Shown in pieces: positions 20,229-29,945 of a stretch of DNA of 64,000 nucleotides. Source of the stretch: Marsupella aquatica (taxonomy: Eukaryota; Marchantiophyta); NCBI GenBank assembly GCA_973895155.1, contig OZ316899.1, forward strand, positions 10,106,001 to 10,170,000, written 5' to 3'. The first letter of the stretch is position 1; every line of letters starts with the position of its first letter. The translations under genes were made by a program, and so were the position numbers. The notes beneath the pieces are model-generated. The model ran no database searches. It saw only the letters and a list, made by a program, of their open reading frames with translations, and had not been told where the DNA came from.

Positions 20229-21356
20229 CTTGGGCTAATATGGGTTCACCTTGTAAATGTATGCAATTAAGGAGGGTTCAATGGAGTTTTTGCACTTAGC
20301 TATTATTTTGTGGTGGATCAGCTTCGCTTGCTCCTTTCTTTTGGTATTCACTATTCTTTAGGTTTGGTCCCGGTATGATTGGATTCTTCCTTCTTAGGTG
20401 GGTGGAAAGGAGAATTGGGGGTCGCTGCCCTTGCTTGTACGTTTTCGGTCTGGGGCTCGCGTTTGCTCTCTTCGCTATGGTGTGCTTGGTCTTTCTCTCG
20501 TTCTCTGTGGATGGTGCTGATCGGCTCTCTTTAGTGTGTTAATTTGCCTGGGACTCTTCTGTGTTCGCGTTTTATCTCTCGGAGTCTTCTCTGCAATTTC
20601 TGTGTATTTCTTTATTCTGCTCTTCTTGTGTGGGATCGATCCGCTTTGACTTCAGTCAGGGTCCCTATACGGGTGGTTTCAATTCGGTGAGGGATGGTGT
20701 GCCGATGAAGTCCTTATCGATCTTCTATTTCGTTTCGTCTTGTTTCAACGCTGCGCTGTCGCAAGTGTGGGTCCGGGAGTCAGTGGTCCGGGAGTCAGTG
20801 AATTCAGTGGCTACAGGCGGCGAAGCGTCAAATTGTGAATTCAGTGGCTACAGGCGGCGAGCGTCGAATTGTGTCTGAATTGTGTCTGGATTGTGTGGTG
20901 CTATCTGCGGAACGGCGCCTCGTGGCTTTGTCCGGGGCTTGGTCTTCGTGCTGAATTGGCGCTATCGTTCCTTCGTGTGTGCTATACGTCGTCTGCGGGA
21001 TTTGTCTTGAGTTACTGTGGGTTTCAAGAAGTTCTACTCTTCTGCCGATTTCCTTTCGTTTCAATTCCTTCGGATTAGACTGCGGCTGGCCCTACGTGTT
21101 TCTTTTTTCGTTCTGTCTCTATGGTCCTACTGTTTACCTATTGCTCGCACGCTCACAAGATCTCTAGATGGTGGTCTATCGTTCTCAAGCCATAGACGAA
21201 CAGAGGCCCATGTCATTCTACTCGAGGTTTCTATCGAGAAATGGCCCTCAAATGTGGCCAAAAGTGCTCATCTTTTGGGAAAAACTCTTCGGATCTCCCC
21301 TTATGGTTTAGCACCTCTTCGTGGGAAAAAAATAAATTGCATTCGTGTTGATAACG
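20229..21356 (-). other. Copia 5' leader (untranslated)
   Basis: About 1.1 kb separates the 5' LTR from the gag ATG. The primer-binding site should start just inside 21,356; the minus strand there reads cgttatcaacacgaatgc. I cannot assign a tRNA with confidence. A direct repeat of a gaattcagtggctacaggcggcga-like unit occurs near 20,800-20,860. No convincing ORF is present. Confidence 0.5.
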
Positions 21357-21491
21357 TGTTACAAACCATATGCTCCAACAATGTAATCAATCTTATTCAT
21401 GTGTCCAATATATATACATGAGGTAGTTGAGTTAGATCTTGGTTAGATCTTAACTCAGGTTAAGATATCTAATCCTAGTTAGGGTATAACA
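21357..21491 (-). repeat. Copia 5' LTR (135 bp)
   Basis: This is the twin of 15,122-15,256 and is followed by the target duplication tggta at 21,492-21,496. On the element strand this is the upstream LTR that should drive transcription of the polyprotein. Confidence 0.93.
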
Positions 21492-22041
21492 TGGTATCAC
21501 TAACCTCAGTCCCGCTTGGTGCTACACGAGTGGTGTCCACCCGGTAAAATCCACACTCATCTTTCACCATGGTGGCTCTCACAAGAGGTGACATGATGGA
21601 CTTGTGCTGGCACCGCACCTCTAACACAGTAGTGGTAAATGACCAAAAGTCAACATCTAAAATGTCCAATATAGTGCCGCAATAAGGAACCTCAACATCA
21701 CCTCAGTCTGTCAACATGAACACTTGTGAGTTACATGTTGTCTTTTTCATATGGTATGTCCTCCAAGTCTGAAAGTGGTGCCCCGACTCATATATGTGTG
21801 TATGAGTTGTTGCCCACATCGATGGCCCCCTAATGATGGTCTGAACATCAATCGGGATGGATGTGGGCCCATGTTTTGCCAGGCCCCTCTCCATGTGCTC
21901 CAATGCCCATACGCGGAATGATGCAATTGTGCGTACATGTCCTGCAATAACCGGCTGTCGCTCCCTCCATGCCCTGGCATTTGTATACACAAATATTATT
22001 AGAAATTTGCAGTATCCTATGGACAAAAAAGTACTCCCCAA
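21492..22041 (-). pseudogene. CACTA transposase DUF4216 region, copy B
   Basis: The translation includes DILDVDFWSFTTTVLEVRCQ, ECGFYRVDTTRVAPSG and MERGLAKHGPTSIPIDVQTI. These align with 1,450-1,860 of copy A. Frames are split and the 3' end is displaced across the copia insertion. Confidence 0.75.
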
Positions 22042-22055
22042 CTACAAGTCTAACT

Positions 22056-22604
22056 TCACAATCTAAATGCCTCGTACCTGTACAACTCCCTCCAAGCTGA
22101 CATGTCAGGGCGGTTTTCCAACACATAATTGTGGATTTGTCGTGACCGCTTCTTCGACGCACCCATCAAGCGCAACCCACCATTGTCCTCATCCTGTGCC
22201 TCTTCCCAAGTTGTGGGAGCTGTAGGGTCCAAACTCCCTATCATCCCCCCTGAATAGAAGAGGCACTCAGACATAATGTACCCTGTTGCCATGCTTCCCT
22301 CTGGTCGAGCTGGTTGACGCACCATGGACTTGAGCACTTTCATGAAGCGCTCAACCCAATACATCCACCGCGCATGAACTGGACCAGCAATAGCTACCTC
22401 ATCCACAAGGTGACATAGCAAATGCAATTGCATGTCAAAAAGACAAGGAGGGAACACCTTCTCCATATTGCACATCACACATGCTGACCTCTCCCTCATC
22501 AAAGGAATCTCACACTCCTTTATCTCCTTAGCGCGTACACACCTATATTCCACCTCATACAATCCAATTGATTTAATATCACAATCACACCAAGCGGTTG
22601 CCAA
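22056..22604 (-). pseudogene. CACTA transposase DUF4218 region, copy B
   Basis: It encodes CNMEKVFPPCLFDMQLHLL, GPVHARWMYWVERFMKVLK and ARPEGSMATGYIMSECLFY. It is open over its whole length and collinear with copy A 1,976-2,494, with dispersed substitutions. One 30-bp or so segment present in copy A is missing here. Confidence 0.85.
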
Positions 22605-22756
22605 AATTACCGACTTAAATAATTATAATACTGGTAATGAAAACAATTAAGCCCAAAACAACAAGTCTCTAATTTTAAACTTAGGGTTTAGGGTTTTAAA
22701 CCCTAAACTTCTTTAAAAACATACCTAAAAATAGAACACATGTCGTAAATGGTGAG

Positions 22757-24145
22757 TCAAAGTAGGCGCCTCTCTCGCGAGTCATCACAACAACGCAAGA
22801 CAGCAGGCAGCACATGTTGAATCAACTTGTGATAATCATGAGACTTTAGCCCTATTGGGGGCATGTGGTCATTTCTGCTAGTGCACCCACGAAAGTCGGC
22901 TCCATAGTGGCTAGGCAATACCCAAGGAGCAGGTGGTTTCCCCACAGTACTTGTCATCCAGCAAAACTTCACAACTCCTACATTCTCAGCATCCTCTTGG
23001 ACTTGACAAGTATCATTCCGTCCATAAATGTGCTTCAACAAATTCTTAGCAACATTCACTTTGATGTGCATGGGGTCCAACAACCACCGGACCTGGAGGA
23101 TCTGGAGCATGAAAAAACAATAATGTTGGAGTTCACTAATAATTTCTCAATAGCAATAGTTTTCAGTGAAGACTCCAATTTGCAATTAGAAAAATTAACC
23201 ATTTGCTTTGTCTCACTTACCCTCCAATAAGGCAAGTCCCACAAAGCTGAGCGGCGATTTACTCCACAATCTTTGGGTTTGAGTAACTTTGCCTCCACCA
23301 TCTCTGCCATTTGGATTTGCCCTTCAGCTGAAGGGCCATTGGGACATGGTCTTAACTCACTTTCTGCCCAATGAGTTGTGTTTCACCGCAAGTGATCATC
23401 CATTGCCAAGTGGACCCTACTTCCCTCATATGTGGTTTTGTGCAATAGTGATGAGTACCTCCCATGCAACTCAGGACCACATGAAGGGCAAGTTGAATAA
23501 CCTGCCACCTTCAAACCAGATATTGTTCCCATACCTGCACATGATATTTTGGGTCCATAGAATATGTCATTATCTCTAATACATTGTACAATATAATGCA
23601 ATTAGAAAAATGCTCTAGGTTGTCTTGTGAATTACCTGGACCATCGGTGGTGCAATGGGTGATCATCACTCTCATCTGGAATATCCTGCCATTGCTCGGA
23701 GCCCGAGTGACATCTGTGGTAGGTGCCCCAACCTCCCACAGGTTCTGTATTTCTTCATAAGCTGGTGCCAAGCAGACATCTGGATTCTTGCAGGCCTCAG
23801 GACCAGGTATGATAGCAAGGAGGAGGACATGGCCCTTTTTTATTGCCAACCATGGAGGGATGTTCTGATTAATCAAGAGAACCGGCCAAATGAACTTAGG
23901 CTTCCGCCGTTGCTTGTACGGGTTTACACCGTCTATTGCCAACCCCAACCGGACATTTCTTGGCTCCTGGGAAAACTGAGGCCAAGTCATATCAATGTGT
24001 TTTCATGCTGGACTATCTTGGTGGTACCTCATAATCCCTGGTGGGGATTTGTTCTCCGCATGCCAAGTCTGTAGTATGGATAAGCGTTTCCGTCGATACA
24101 GGTGTTGCAGCCGGGGTGTGATAGGGAAATACTTGAACACCTGTA
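22757..24145 (-). pseudogene. CACTA transposase TNP2 core, copy B
   Basis: Four blocks carry the same motifs as copy A. 22,757-23,110 has GLKSHDYHKLIQHVLPAVLR and WLLDPMHIKVNVAKNLL. 23,240-23,601 has GLKVAGYSTCPSCGPELHGR. About 23,635-24,140 has PRNVRLGLAIDGVNPY and IPGPEACKNPDVCLAP, and its upstream end encodes VFKYFPITPRLQHLYRRK. The catalytic-region DG and D.MH motifs are kept. A TGA near 24,003 disrupts the last block. Confidence 0.85.
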
Positions 24146-24189
24146 ATAACAACAGTGAAACCATTCGAATCGATGATATTAGAACCCTA

Positions 24190-24420
24190 ATGTCCTTTAT
24201 GAACACGTTATCTTATTTTAACCACGTCTCCTATGACGTAAACAACAAAGAGACGTTACTTTATGTCATAGGAAGAGACATAAAATGGGCTTACATCGCC
24301 TGAGAAGATGTATTCAATTCACATTGACGTTACAATGTAATTTACGTCGTGTAATGAGTCGTACATATGACGTTAATACAATGTTAATAAATAAATCAAC
24401 AAATTTGAAGACGTAAGATG
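24190..24420. repeat. Intronic ACGT-type repeats, copy B
   Basis: Motifs aacacgtta, cacgtc, gacgtaaac, gacgttac and tacgtcg lie in the same intron position as the 4,380-4,720 cluster of copy A, at lower density. Confidence 0.45.
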
Positions 24421-24504
24421 TGAATGTGCTTTGTTGAGTTGGATGTTAAGTTTGCACCTGAGTATGTGGACGCTAATCACATGAGTTTGCATCAGTAATT
24501 TACC

Positions 24505-24815
24505 TTCTCTGGAATTTTGTCCCCAATGGTGTCTGGTTGATATTGTGGAAGGCCACACTGTTCCTTCGAGCAATGAGTGTGCTCAACATACTCCTTTCTA
24601 TACAAGATGCAACCAGCGGGGCACATATGGATAGTCTCCAAAGCCAATCCAATGGAGACAAGTAACTTCTTAGCCTCCCTCACACAGCCAGGAAGAGTGT
24701 TTGGTTTGGGCAAGAATTTCTTGTGGAACAACTGCAATAGTGCATCTGTATGGACATCCAAACCATTGAAAACTCCTTGCAAATTTAACATCAAGAGAGT
24801 GGCACCCAACCTGCA
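24505..24815 (-). pseudogene. CACTA transposase Cys-rich exon, copy B
   Basis: It encodes LPGCVREAKKLLVSIGLAL, then HMCPAGCILYRKEYVEHTHC and GLPQYQPDTIGDK, collinear with 4,751-5,057. Splice sites are preserved (aatgcag acceptor side, gtaaat donor side). The next exon upstream is displaced to 29,626 by the solo LTR. Confidence 0.8.
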
Positions 24816-25813
24816 TTTGCAAAACCACAATTAGTTCATCAAAATGGAACATGAGGTACTACCTACAATTACACTCTCACAATTAGAGAAGTCATAGGCT
24901 TCTTGTGGTGCCTCCCATGGCTCCCCAAACCCAAGAAACCCCCTCGCACAAGTCGATTTCCGCAGGTTTTGTCCTCGACGAGGCCGTTTCCGCGGCTTAG
25001 CGGCATGGGACGCTGCTAATCTCCTCTACTACTACTATTAACATTTTACACACATATACTGGACAGATCCTTCATCGGGTCATAAGATACTTAGCCGGCC
25101 TATTCTAGGCCTTCCCTTGTATTCCTCTCCTGGTCTTCCATTAGGTATGTTTGGATTCCGCCGCCGGAATGATCCTCAATTGGCTTGGTTAAGCCGCTAA
25201 GACCTCTCTCAGCTCGACACATCCAACTCTCACTCCCTTGCTACTTCCCTTCATTGATGTGGGCACTCTTCACACAAGTTAATGCGACACACAAATAGCA
25301 AATGACTCCTTCTGACTGAGTTATACCATGCACTTGCCATACAAATAGTACATCTCATACACAAGCTCTGCGAACTAAGCCGTGAGGCCAACTCTATCAG
25401 TTCTTAGGCATGAGGAAACATGAATATACACAAGGGTCACTGTATAACTAACCGAGAGCTTCTCTTACTACTTGATCCCAGCCCTGCTGGTGCAACTAAA
25501 AACTTGCTAAAGAAGAGCCCTGAACTCCCCGTAGCCCAGGTACTTATCTTGGTTGTGGATCCGCCTGATTCCTTGCAGCGTAAGCCTAATCTACTTATCG
25601 TAATCTACCTAACTGTAATCTACCTATGTACAGCGAGGCAGGAGCACAAGTGTTGCCCTTACTCGTGGATCCGCAATCCCACTAATCTAAGTATCAGGGC
25701 CGTCTCCTGGTCCTGATCCTTAGTCTAAACTTGGAGATCAGCGCCCGCCCTGCCCACTCACGCCTCCTACCTCCACGTCCGCCCTCCCTAAAAGGGACGG
25801 CTCCCTTACACCG

Positions 25814-27400
25814 TCACGACCCCGGTGGCTGGTCCTCAATGGACGCCCCCAACGCTTCCTCCGCAGCCACTGCCGTTGGTCCATCCTCTGACAGATTACC
25901 TGCCCCGGACCGAGTCAACTCTTCATCGGCCTGACTGGGTCCACCCTTGGCTTCGGCCTCAGCACCGGCCACGGCCTCCCCGGCATGTTCTAGTGGAGGA
26001 TCTGGTACCTCGGCTTCATTACTGGTTGTCCCGGCCTCGGCCTTGCCATCCCCACTTCCTAGGACTGGTGGATCCACCGCCGTGTCGATGCCGGAGGTTG
26101 GTGCCGGGTTTATCTTCTCGGTCACAATGGCTTGAGAAGCCATATAACTCCCAGACCTAGAAGGTTTTCGCTTCTTCTTCTTCCCTATTTCGACAGTCGG
26201 TTCCTTCCCCTTGCCACTTACCTCCGGCACCGGGGTGAGTGTCTCGGCTTGTCCTTCGGCCAATACTACCCCTGGTAACTGGGTTGCCCCAATTGGAGTT
26301 GGACCTGATGAAGCCAAGCATTTAAATACTGCGGCTTGTTTCTTCAGCCGCTCCGTTTGGTTGTTGGCCCGCCGTTGTAGGTTCTCCATCTTCCTCGTGA
26401 TTTCCTCCAACTCCTCCTGGGTCTCTTCCAGGTCCTTGCGCGCCTCCTCCAGCTCCTTTTTGGCTTCCTCCAATTCTTTCTTTAAGGTAGCCCTCTCCTC
26501 CTGGGTTGCTCTTAGCTCCTTGTCGAGCTCTGCTATGACCTCAGACTCCATCTTATTCATCTTGGCATAAGTCTGGTCGAGCTGGTGGTCTTTCTCACGG
26601 AGGTTGGCCTTGAAGCTGGCCGTCAGGGACGCAAGCTCCTGCTGCAGCGCAATAATCCCTTGATAGGATTTCCCTAACTCGGCCTCCTTTTGCTCAAGGG
26701 CTCCGCGGATATCCTTGAGTTCCCCCTTTAATGCCCTCTCCCTTCTCTGGTTCTCCGTCATGGCCTGATTGTTGGTTGCTAAGTGGGCCTCCTCTGCGTC
26801 CCTTAGCTCTCGCTTCCATTTCTCTCTTTCCTTGATTGCGCCGGCCAACTCTCCTTGGGTCCGAGTCAGTTTATCTTTGATAATCTGATTGTCAGACTGA
26901 GCGGTATCCAACTGCCCCTGCATGATGTTTAGCTCATGCCGCTTAATCCGCAGCTCATCTTGGGCTTTCTTGGCCGCCTGCAGGACTTCCACCTCGGCTT
27001 CCTTCTCCCTAAGCCGTCGGATGACCTCGTCCTTCTTGCTTCTCTCCAAAGCCACCGCTTCTTCTAATCGGTGCTTCTCCAACCTCTTCCTCTGGTAGAA
27101 AGGTCCCTGCTCCAACTCCTCCCCAAAGATGCTGAGCGCCAGGTCCCCACACATCTCCCCGTACTCCATGGCTCTATCTTTAGCATAGGTGGAGTAAGTA
27201 GAAGTCATCGAGATCAACCACCTCGGCCTCTGTTCCCAAGCTGCCTTGCGAATTTCTTCTACGGTGGCAAGAGGGTTGCTTCTTTTTTCGGCAAGCCGCC
27301 TGATGTCCTCCGGCCAATCTCCTCTTGGTAAATCTTTCTCCCTAGCCAGGGCTGCCCTCTCTTCCTCCCTGAGTCGCTCCTGAAAATCTTGTGTCGTCTG
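25814..27400 (-). CDS. Long coiled-coil protein encoded in the solo LTR
   Basis: The open frame is 467 codons from ATG at 27,217 and extends upstream in the same frame to about 27,400 (LPRGDWPEDIRRLAEKRS and AWEQRPRWLIS). A likely intron, with donor gtaagg at about 27,521 on the minus strand, links it to the ORF at 27,682. Residues 60-300 are a heptad-like Glu/Lys/Leu coiled coil (for example KKELEEAKKELEEARKDLEE). A Lys-rich patch (KKKKRKPSR) could be a nuclear localisation signal. The C-terminal 120 residues are acidic and Ala/Gly-rich. No enzyme domain is visible. The architecture suggests a structural, gag-like or accessory protein. Confidence 0.6.
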   Translation of the reverse strand, partial: QTTQDFQERLREEERAALAREKDLPRGDWPEDIRRLAEKRSNPLATVEEIRKAAWEQRPRWLISMTSTYSTYAKDRAMEYGEMCGDLALSIFGEELEQGPFYQRKRLEKHRLEEAVALERSKKDEVIRRLREKEAEVEVLQAAKKAQDELRIKRHELNIMQGQLDTAQSDNQIIKDKLTRTQGELAGAIKEREKWKRELRDAEEAHLATNNQAMTENQRRERALKGELKDIRGALEQKEAELGKSYQGIIALQQELASLTASFKANLREKDHQLDQTYAKMNKMESEVIAELDKELRATQEERATLKKELEEAKKELEEARKDLEETQEELEEITRKMENLQRRANNQTERLKKQAAVFKCLASSGPTPIGATQLPGVVLAEGQAETLTPVPEVSGKGKEPTVEIGKKKKRKPSRSGSYMASQAIVTEKINPAPTSGIDTAVDPPVLGSGDGKAEAGTTSNEAEVPDPPLEHAGEAVAGAEAEAKGGPSQADEELTRSGAGNLSEDGPTAVAAEEALGASIEDQPPGS

Positions 27401-27681
27401 CTTTATGCCGTCAAAGCTCAGGGAGCAACCTCTGGTAGGGGAGACTCGGGGCTACTCTGCTAGGTGGGGTCCCCTCAAACTACTCTTGGAAGCGTGGGGA
27501 TAAATCGGCCACAGGTCCTTACTCCTGGAACATGATGATCCGACCCATAGCCGGAGTTATCATTGCTATAGTCCTCCACCGCCTCCTCCATTGCTTGGAC
27601 TCCCCGCTTCCCCCTCTGTTCCCCTGGTCCTGCCGTGAAAACGGCCTCACAGACCACGGGCTGTTGTTCCTCCTCTGGGTT

Positions 27682-29412
27682 CTAGGCTGTCCTCTCCCTC
27701 TGCTCTCCGCGGGAAGGAGCCTTAGGCTGCTCTGCCTCCGATTCGGGGCTTGAGGCTCCCACATACATTCGCACTCCCGGCTTGTGTTCCGGCCTCCTTC
27801 TCTCCTTGGCTCCGGTAAAGGGGTTTTCCCTCCTGAGTCGGCTTAGGCCGGCCTCTAGGGCAGTGTCCTGTACCAGTGCCGTTGCCGTTGCTGGTGCCGT
27901 TCTCTCCTTCTCCAGCATTTTCAGCAGATTTTGCATGCCTGATTGTTGCATCGGCAAGTCTTCTTTCCTTGGCCGAAACACCTGCTCGATCATAGGACTG
28001 GCAGGCTTGTTGGGCTCTTCTGTTGTTGGCCTCTGCTCCGGAACCTCCTCCAGTGCCCTTGCCGATAGGGGAAGTACTAGGGCAAAGATTTGACTTCTGG
28101 CATACCGGCACAACAGCGGCATGTGATAGCCAAGCCGGGACACGCTTCCCATGCCGATCGCCTGTTGTTCCTCCTTTAAGATCTTCTTCAGTTGGTTGAG
28201 GAGGTACTCGTTGTAATCCCGGCTTGGGTCTGGCCTTTTTGCCAGGTAGACCTGAGCCTTGCCGATCTCTACCCTCGGCAAGTTACAATGCATGGTCACC
28301 CGCAAGAAATCGATCATCTCTCCGATGTGCGGGTTGGTGTAGGTGTTTCGGAAGAAGTCATTCTTTATTGATGGTCTTGGGAACGACCGGAACTCCTTGT
28401 CAGGTAAGGTCTTCCTGGTATCAACCTTGGTCTTATTACCCATCGGCAAGCCAAACACCTCGGCAATCACCCGGGGAGTGAGATATAAATCCTTCCCATA
28501 CACCCTCGTGGAATTGGTCTCGGGTTCCCATGATCCCACAAATTCTAATAAGTCTGAGTCCGGCACCTCCAACTTCAGCCACGGTAATCTTACAAAGGTT
28601 TCCAAGCCGGATCCGGCCATGAAGCCCTGGTACTTCTTGGTCTGCATGGCCGTAAAGCATGCATCCTCCTCCCGTGCAAAATGTAATTGCACTTCCTCTG
28701 GTAGGGTCGCCGCCCAGCCTTTCCAGGTGTCATCCTTTGTTGGAATGGCATTGATGGGATCAACCTCCTCCTCTTCGGCTTCTCCCTGCCTCCTGCTCTG
28801 CTGCTCTGCTGGCTTCCTTGGTGCCGCCGACCTCATTCTTTTTGCCGGGGTGGCCTCTTCATTGTTGTTTCCTTTCCTCTTCATCTTGGCTGCCGTGGAT
28901 GTTTCTCCTAGCACAGTTGCCTTTGTCCACCCCTCCGTGCTACCCTTCAACTCCCAGTGCACGTCATTGCAGCGGTTGATGGCTTCCCGAATGCCGATGA
29001 TTCTGTCTTCGCAAAACAGAAGGTCATCGAGCTGATTGGCAGTAGGAGTCCACAAGAAGTCGGCCTTGATGAGTTCTCCTCCTAAGAAGGCAGACTTCTA
29101 CAGCTCCCACAGTCGAGCGAGCTCTTGCCGTTCTTGAGCTGCTCTCTCCGATTCTTCATCCTCGTAAGTCCCAATGTACTCAGTTGCCCGTTCGAATAGG
29201 CATCCCCAAAAATATGTCGCTTGATTGACGTTGCTCATACCCTCCTTGACTTGATCGTTGGTATCTGTTCCCACCCAGAGTGCTTGCCTAAGCAGCTGAC
29301 AGTATTTGGCCTCCCGTAGTCGTCTGCCCAGTTTGTGCTTGCAAATGAGCCACCATTCCTCGCGAGCGGTCCTTACCCCTCTCCTCCTTTGGTCTTCCCT
29401 CCCGTTGGTCAC
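27682..29412 (-). pseudogene. Plant-retroelement accessory ORF in the solo LTR (one in-frame TAG)
   Basis: A single frame of 577 codons runs from 29,412 (MTNGREDQRRRG) to TGA at 27,682. It is interrupted only by TAG at 29,098-29,100, which fits a former CAG. The centre contains RVYGKDLYLTPRVIAEVFGL, typical of globular domains seen in uncharacterised plant retroelement proteins. The LTR ORF at 49,127 has FSFTPRNIRGELTLK at a comparable place. Lys/Arg-rich blocks occur near residues 165-200. Function is unknown. Confidence 0.55.
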
Positions 29413-29625
29413 CCCTAGCCGCCGACGCTTAGCACGCCCTAACCCTAATCGTGTTCTCTCCCCGACGTCCTTACTTCCGGCCTCGGCCCGGGTTCCATAG
29501 TCACCCTTAATTGTTTATATTTTCCTTGTCTTGTTACTATACTAAGGTGTTTCCAGGGTACACTCCTGCTTTTACCATGTAAACCGGCCTAGTGATTCCT
29601 GGCTAGGCATCACACTTCTCTACCT

Positions 29626-29880
29626 CGAGGTTGGAGAACCCTCGAATAGTGGAGTTTTGGCTTCTGATTCAAGCTGGTCCCAATTCTCTTGGTCTACTTC
29701 CATAGTAGGGTGATCAGCGTCAGGTGCATGTGGTCCAAAGTGAATGTCAACCAGGTGGGCAAAAGCTGCCTCTTCAAGAATAGGTGCAGGCCCCTCATCC
29801 TCTACATCATCATCAAACTCGACATCATATGCATCATGGTACTCATCATCATCATCGTCCACATCACCATCATCATCCAC
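29626..29880 (-). pseudogene. CACTA transposase acidic exon, copy B (truncated)
   Basis: It encodes an Asp-rich run, then HLVDIHFGPHAPDADH and LFEGSPTSR, homologous to 5,207-5,547. It is separated from its downstream exon by the solo LTR and cut off on the right at 29,905 by an incoming CACTA end. Confidence 0.75.
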
Positions 29881-29905
29881 ATCATGGACATCATCATCAT
29901 CATTG

Positions 29906-29945
29906 CACTAGTAGAAACCGGGGCATTCTGTGACCAGACCAGTTA
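29906..29945 (+). mobile_element. CACTA-type terminal inverted repeat (5' end of a different element)
   Basis: The sequence CACTAGTAGAAACCGGGGCA at 29,906 has the canonical CACTA start followed by the G-rich stretch seen in plant En/Spm termini. It truncates copy B. A matching inverted end (a tagtg preceded by the complementary tract) was not found to the right in the window. The element is therefore partial, or its other end is lost or outside. The 3-bp target duplication, if any, would be ttg. Confidence 0.65.

Larger units (their letters stand above)
15122..21491 (-). mobile_element. Complete Ty1-copia retrotransposon
   Basis: Two 135-bp direct repeats (15,122-15,256 and 21,357-21,491) begin TGTTACAAACC and end GGGTATAACA. 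They differ at one position (cgg versus cag). The 5-bp target duplication tggta occurs at 15,117-15,121 and 21,492-21,496. The single 1,534-codon polyprotein reads on the minus strand, so the 5' LTR is on the right. A polypurine tract (AAGGGGGAG on the minus strand, 15,257-15,265) abuts the left LTR. The element is full length with an intact ORF and may be recently active. Confidence 0.95.
24904..29614 (-). mobile_element. Solo LTR (4,711 bp) of an LTR retrotransposon with LTR-encoded ORFs
   Basis: The unit begins TGTGGTGCCT and ends AGGCATCACA, a 10-bp terminal inverted repeat with one mismatch and TG...CA ends. It is flanked by a 5-bp duplication cttct (24,899-24,903 and 29,615-29,619). It splits the intron before the acidic exon of CACTA copy B. 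There is no primer-binding site, RT or integrase inside and no second copy of the repeat. That fits a solo LTR left by LTR-LTR recombination or a small non-autonomous element. It carries long minus-strand ORFs that resemble, in layout, the ORF inside the LTRs of the gypsy element at 48-62 kb. Confidence 0.75.
13350..29905. mobile_element. CACTA (En/Spm) element, copy B, with two nested insertions
   Basis: This copy repeats the order of copy A: ACGTCG block, small plus-strand gene, ACGTCG block, then minus-strand DUF4216, DUF4218, TNP2 core, Cys-rich exon and acidic exon. A copia element (15,122-21,491) interrupts the DUF4216 region and a solo LTR (24,904-29,614) interrupts the intron before the acidic exon. 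The copy stops at 29,905 inside the acidic repeat, exactly where another CACTA terminus starts. The SET-like and Transpos_assoc exons and the RS-rich gene are therefore missing. Confidence 0.8.

Noticed and set aside
25825-26570. Plus-strand ORFs opposite the coiled-coil gene, and Ser-rich ORF 28,343-29,035
   Set aside because: They are mirror frames of high-GC minus-strand coding sequence, with no domain resemblance.
24860-29625. Alternative target duplication tacct for the solo LTR
   Set aside because: A tacct pair also flanks the insert, but the ends it implies lack TG...CA or inverted repeats. The cttct pair gives TG...CA ends with a 10-bp inverted repeat, so tacct is judged coincidental.
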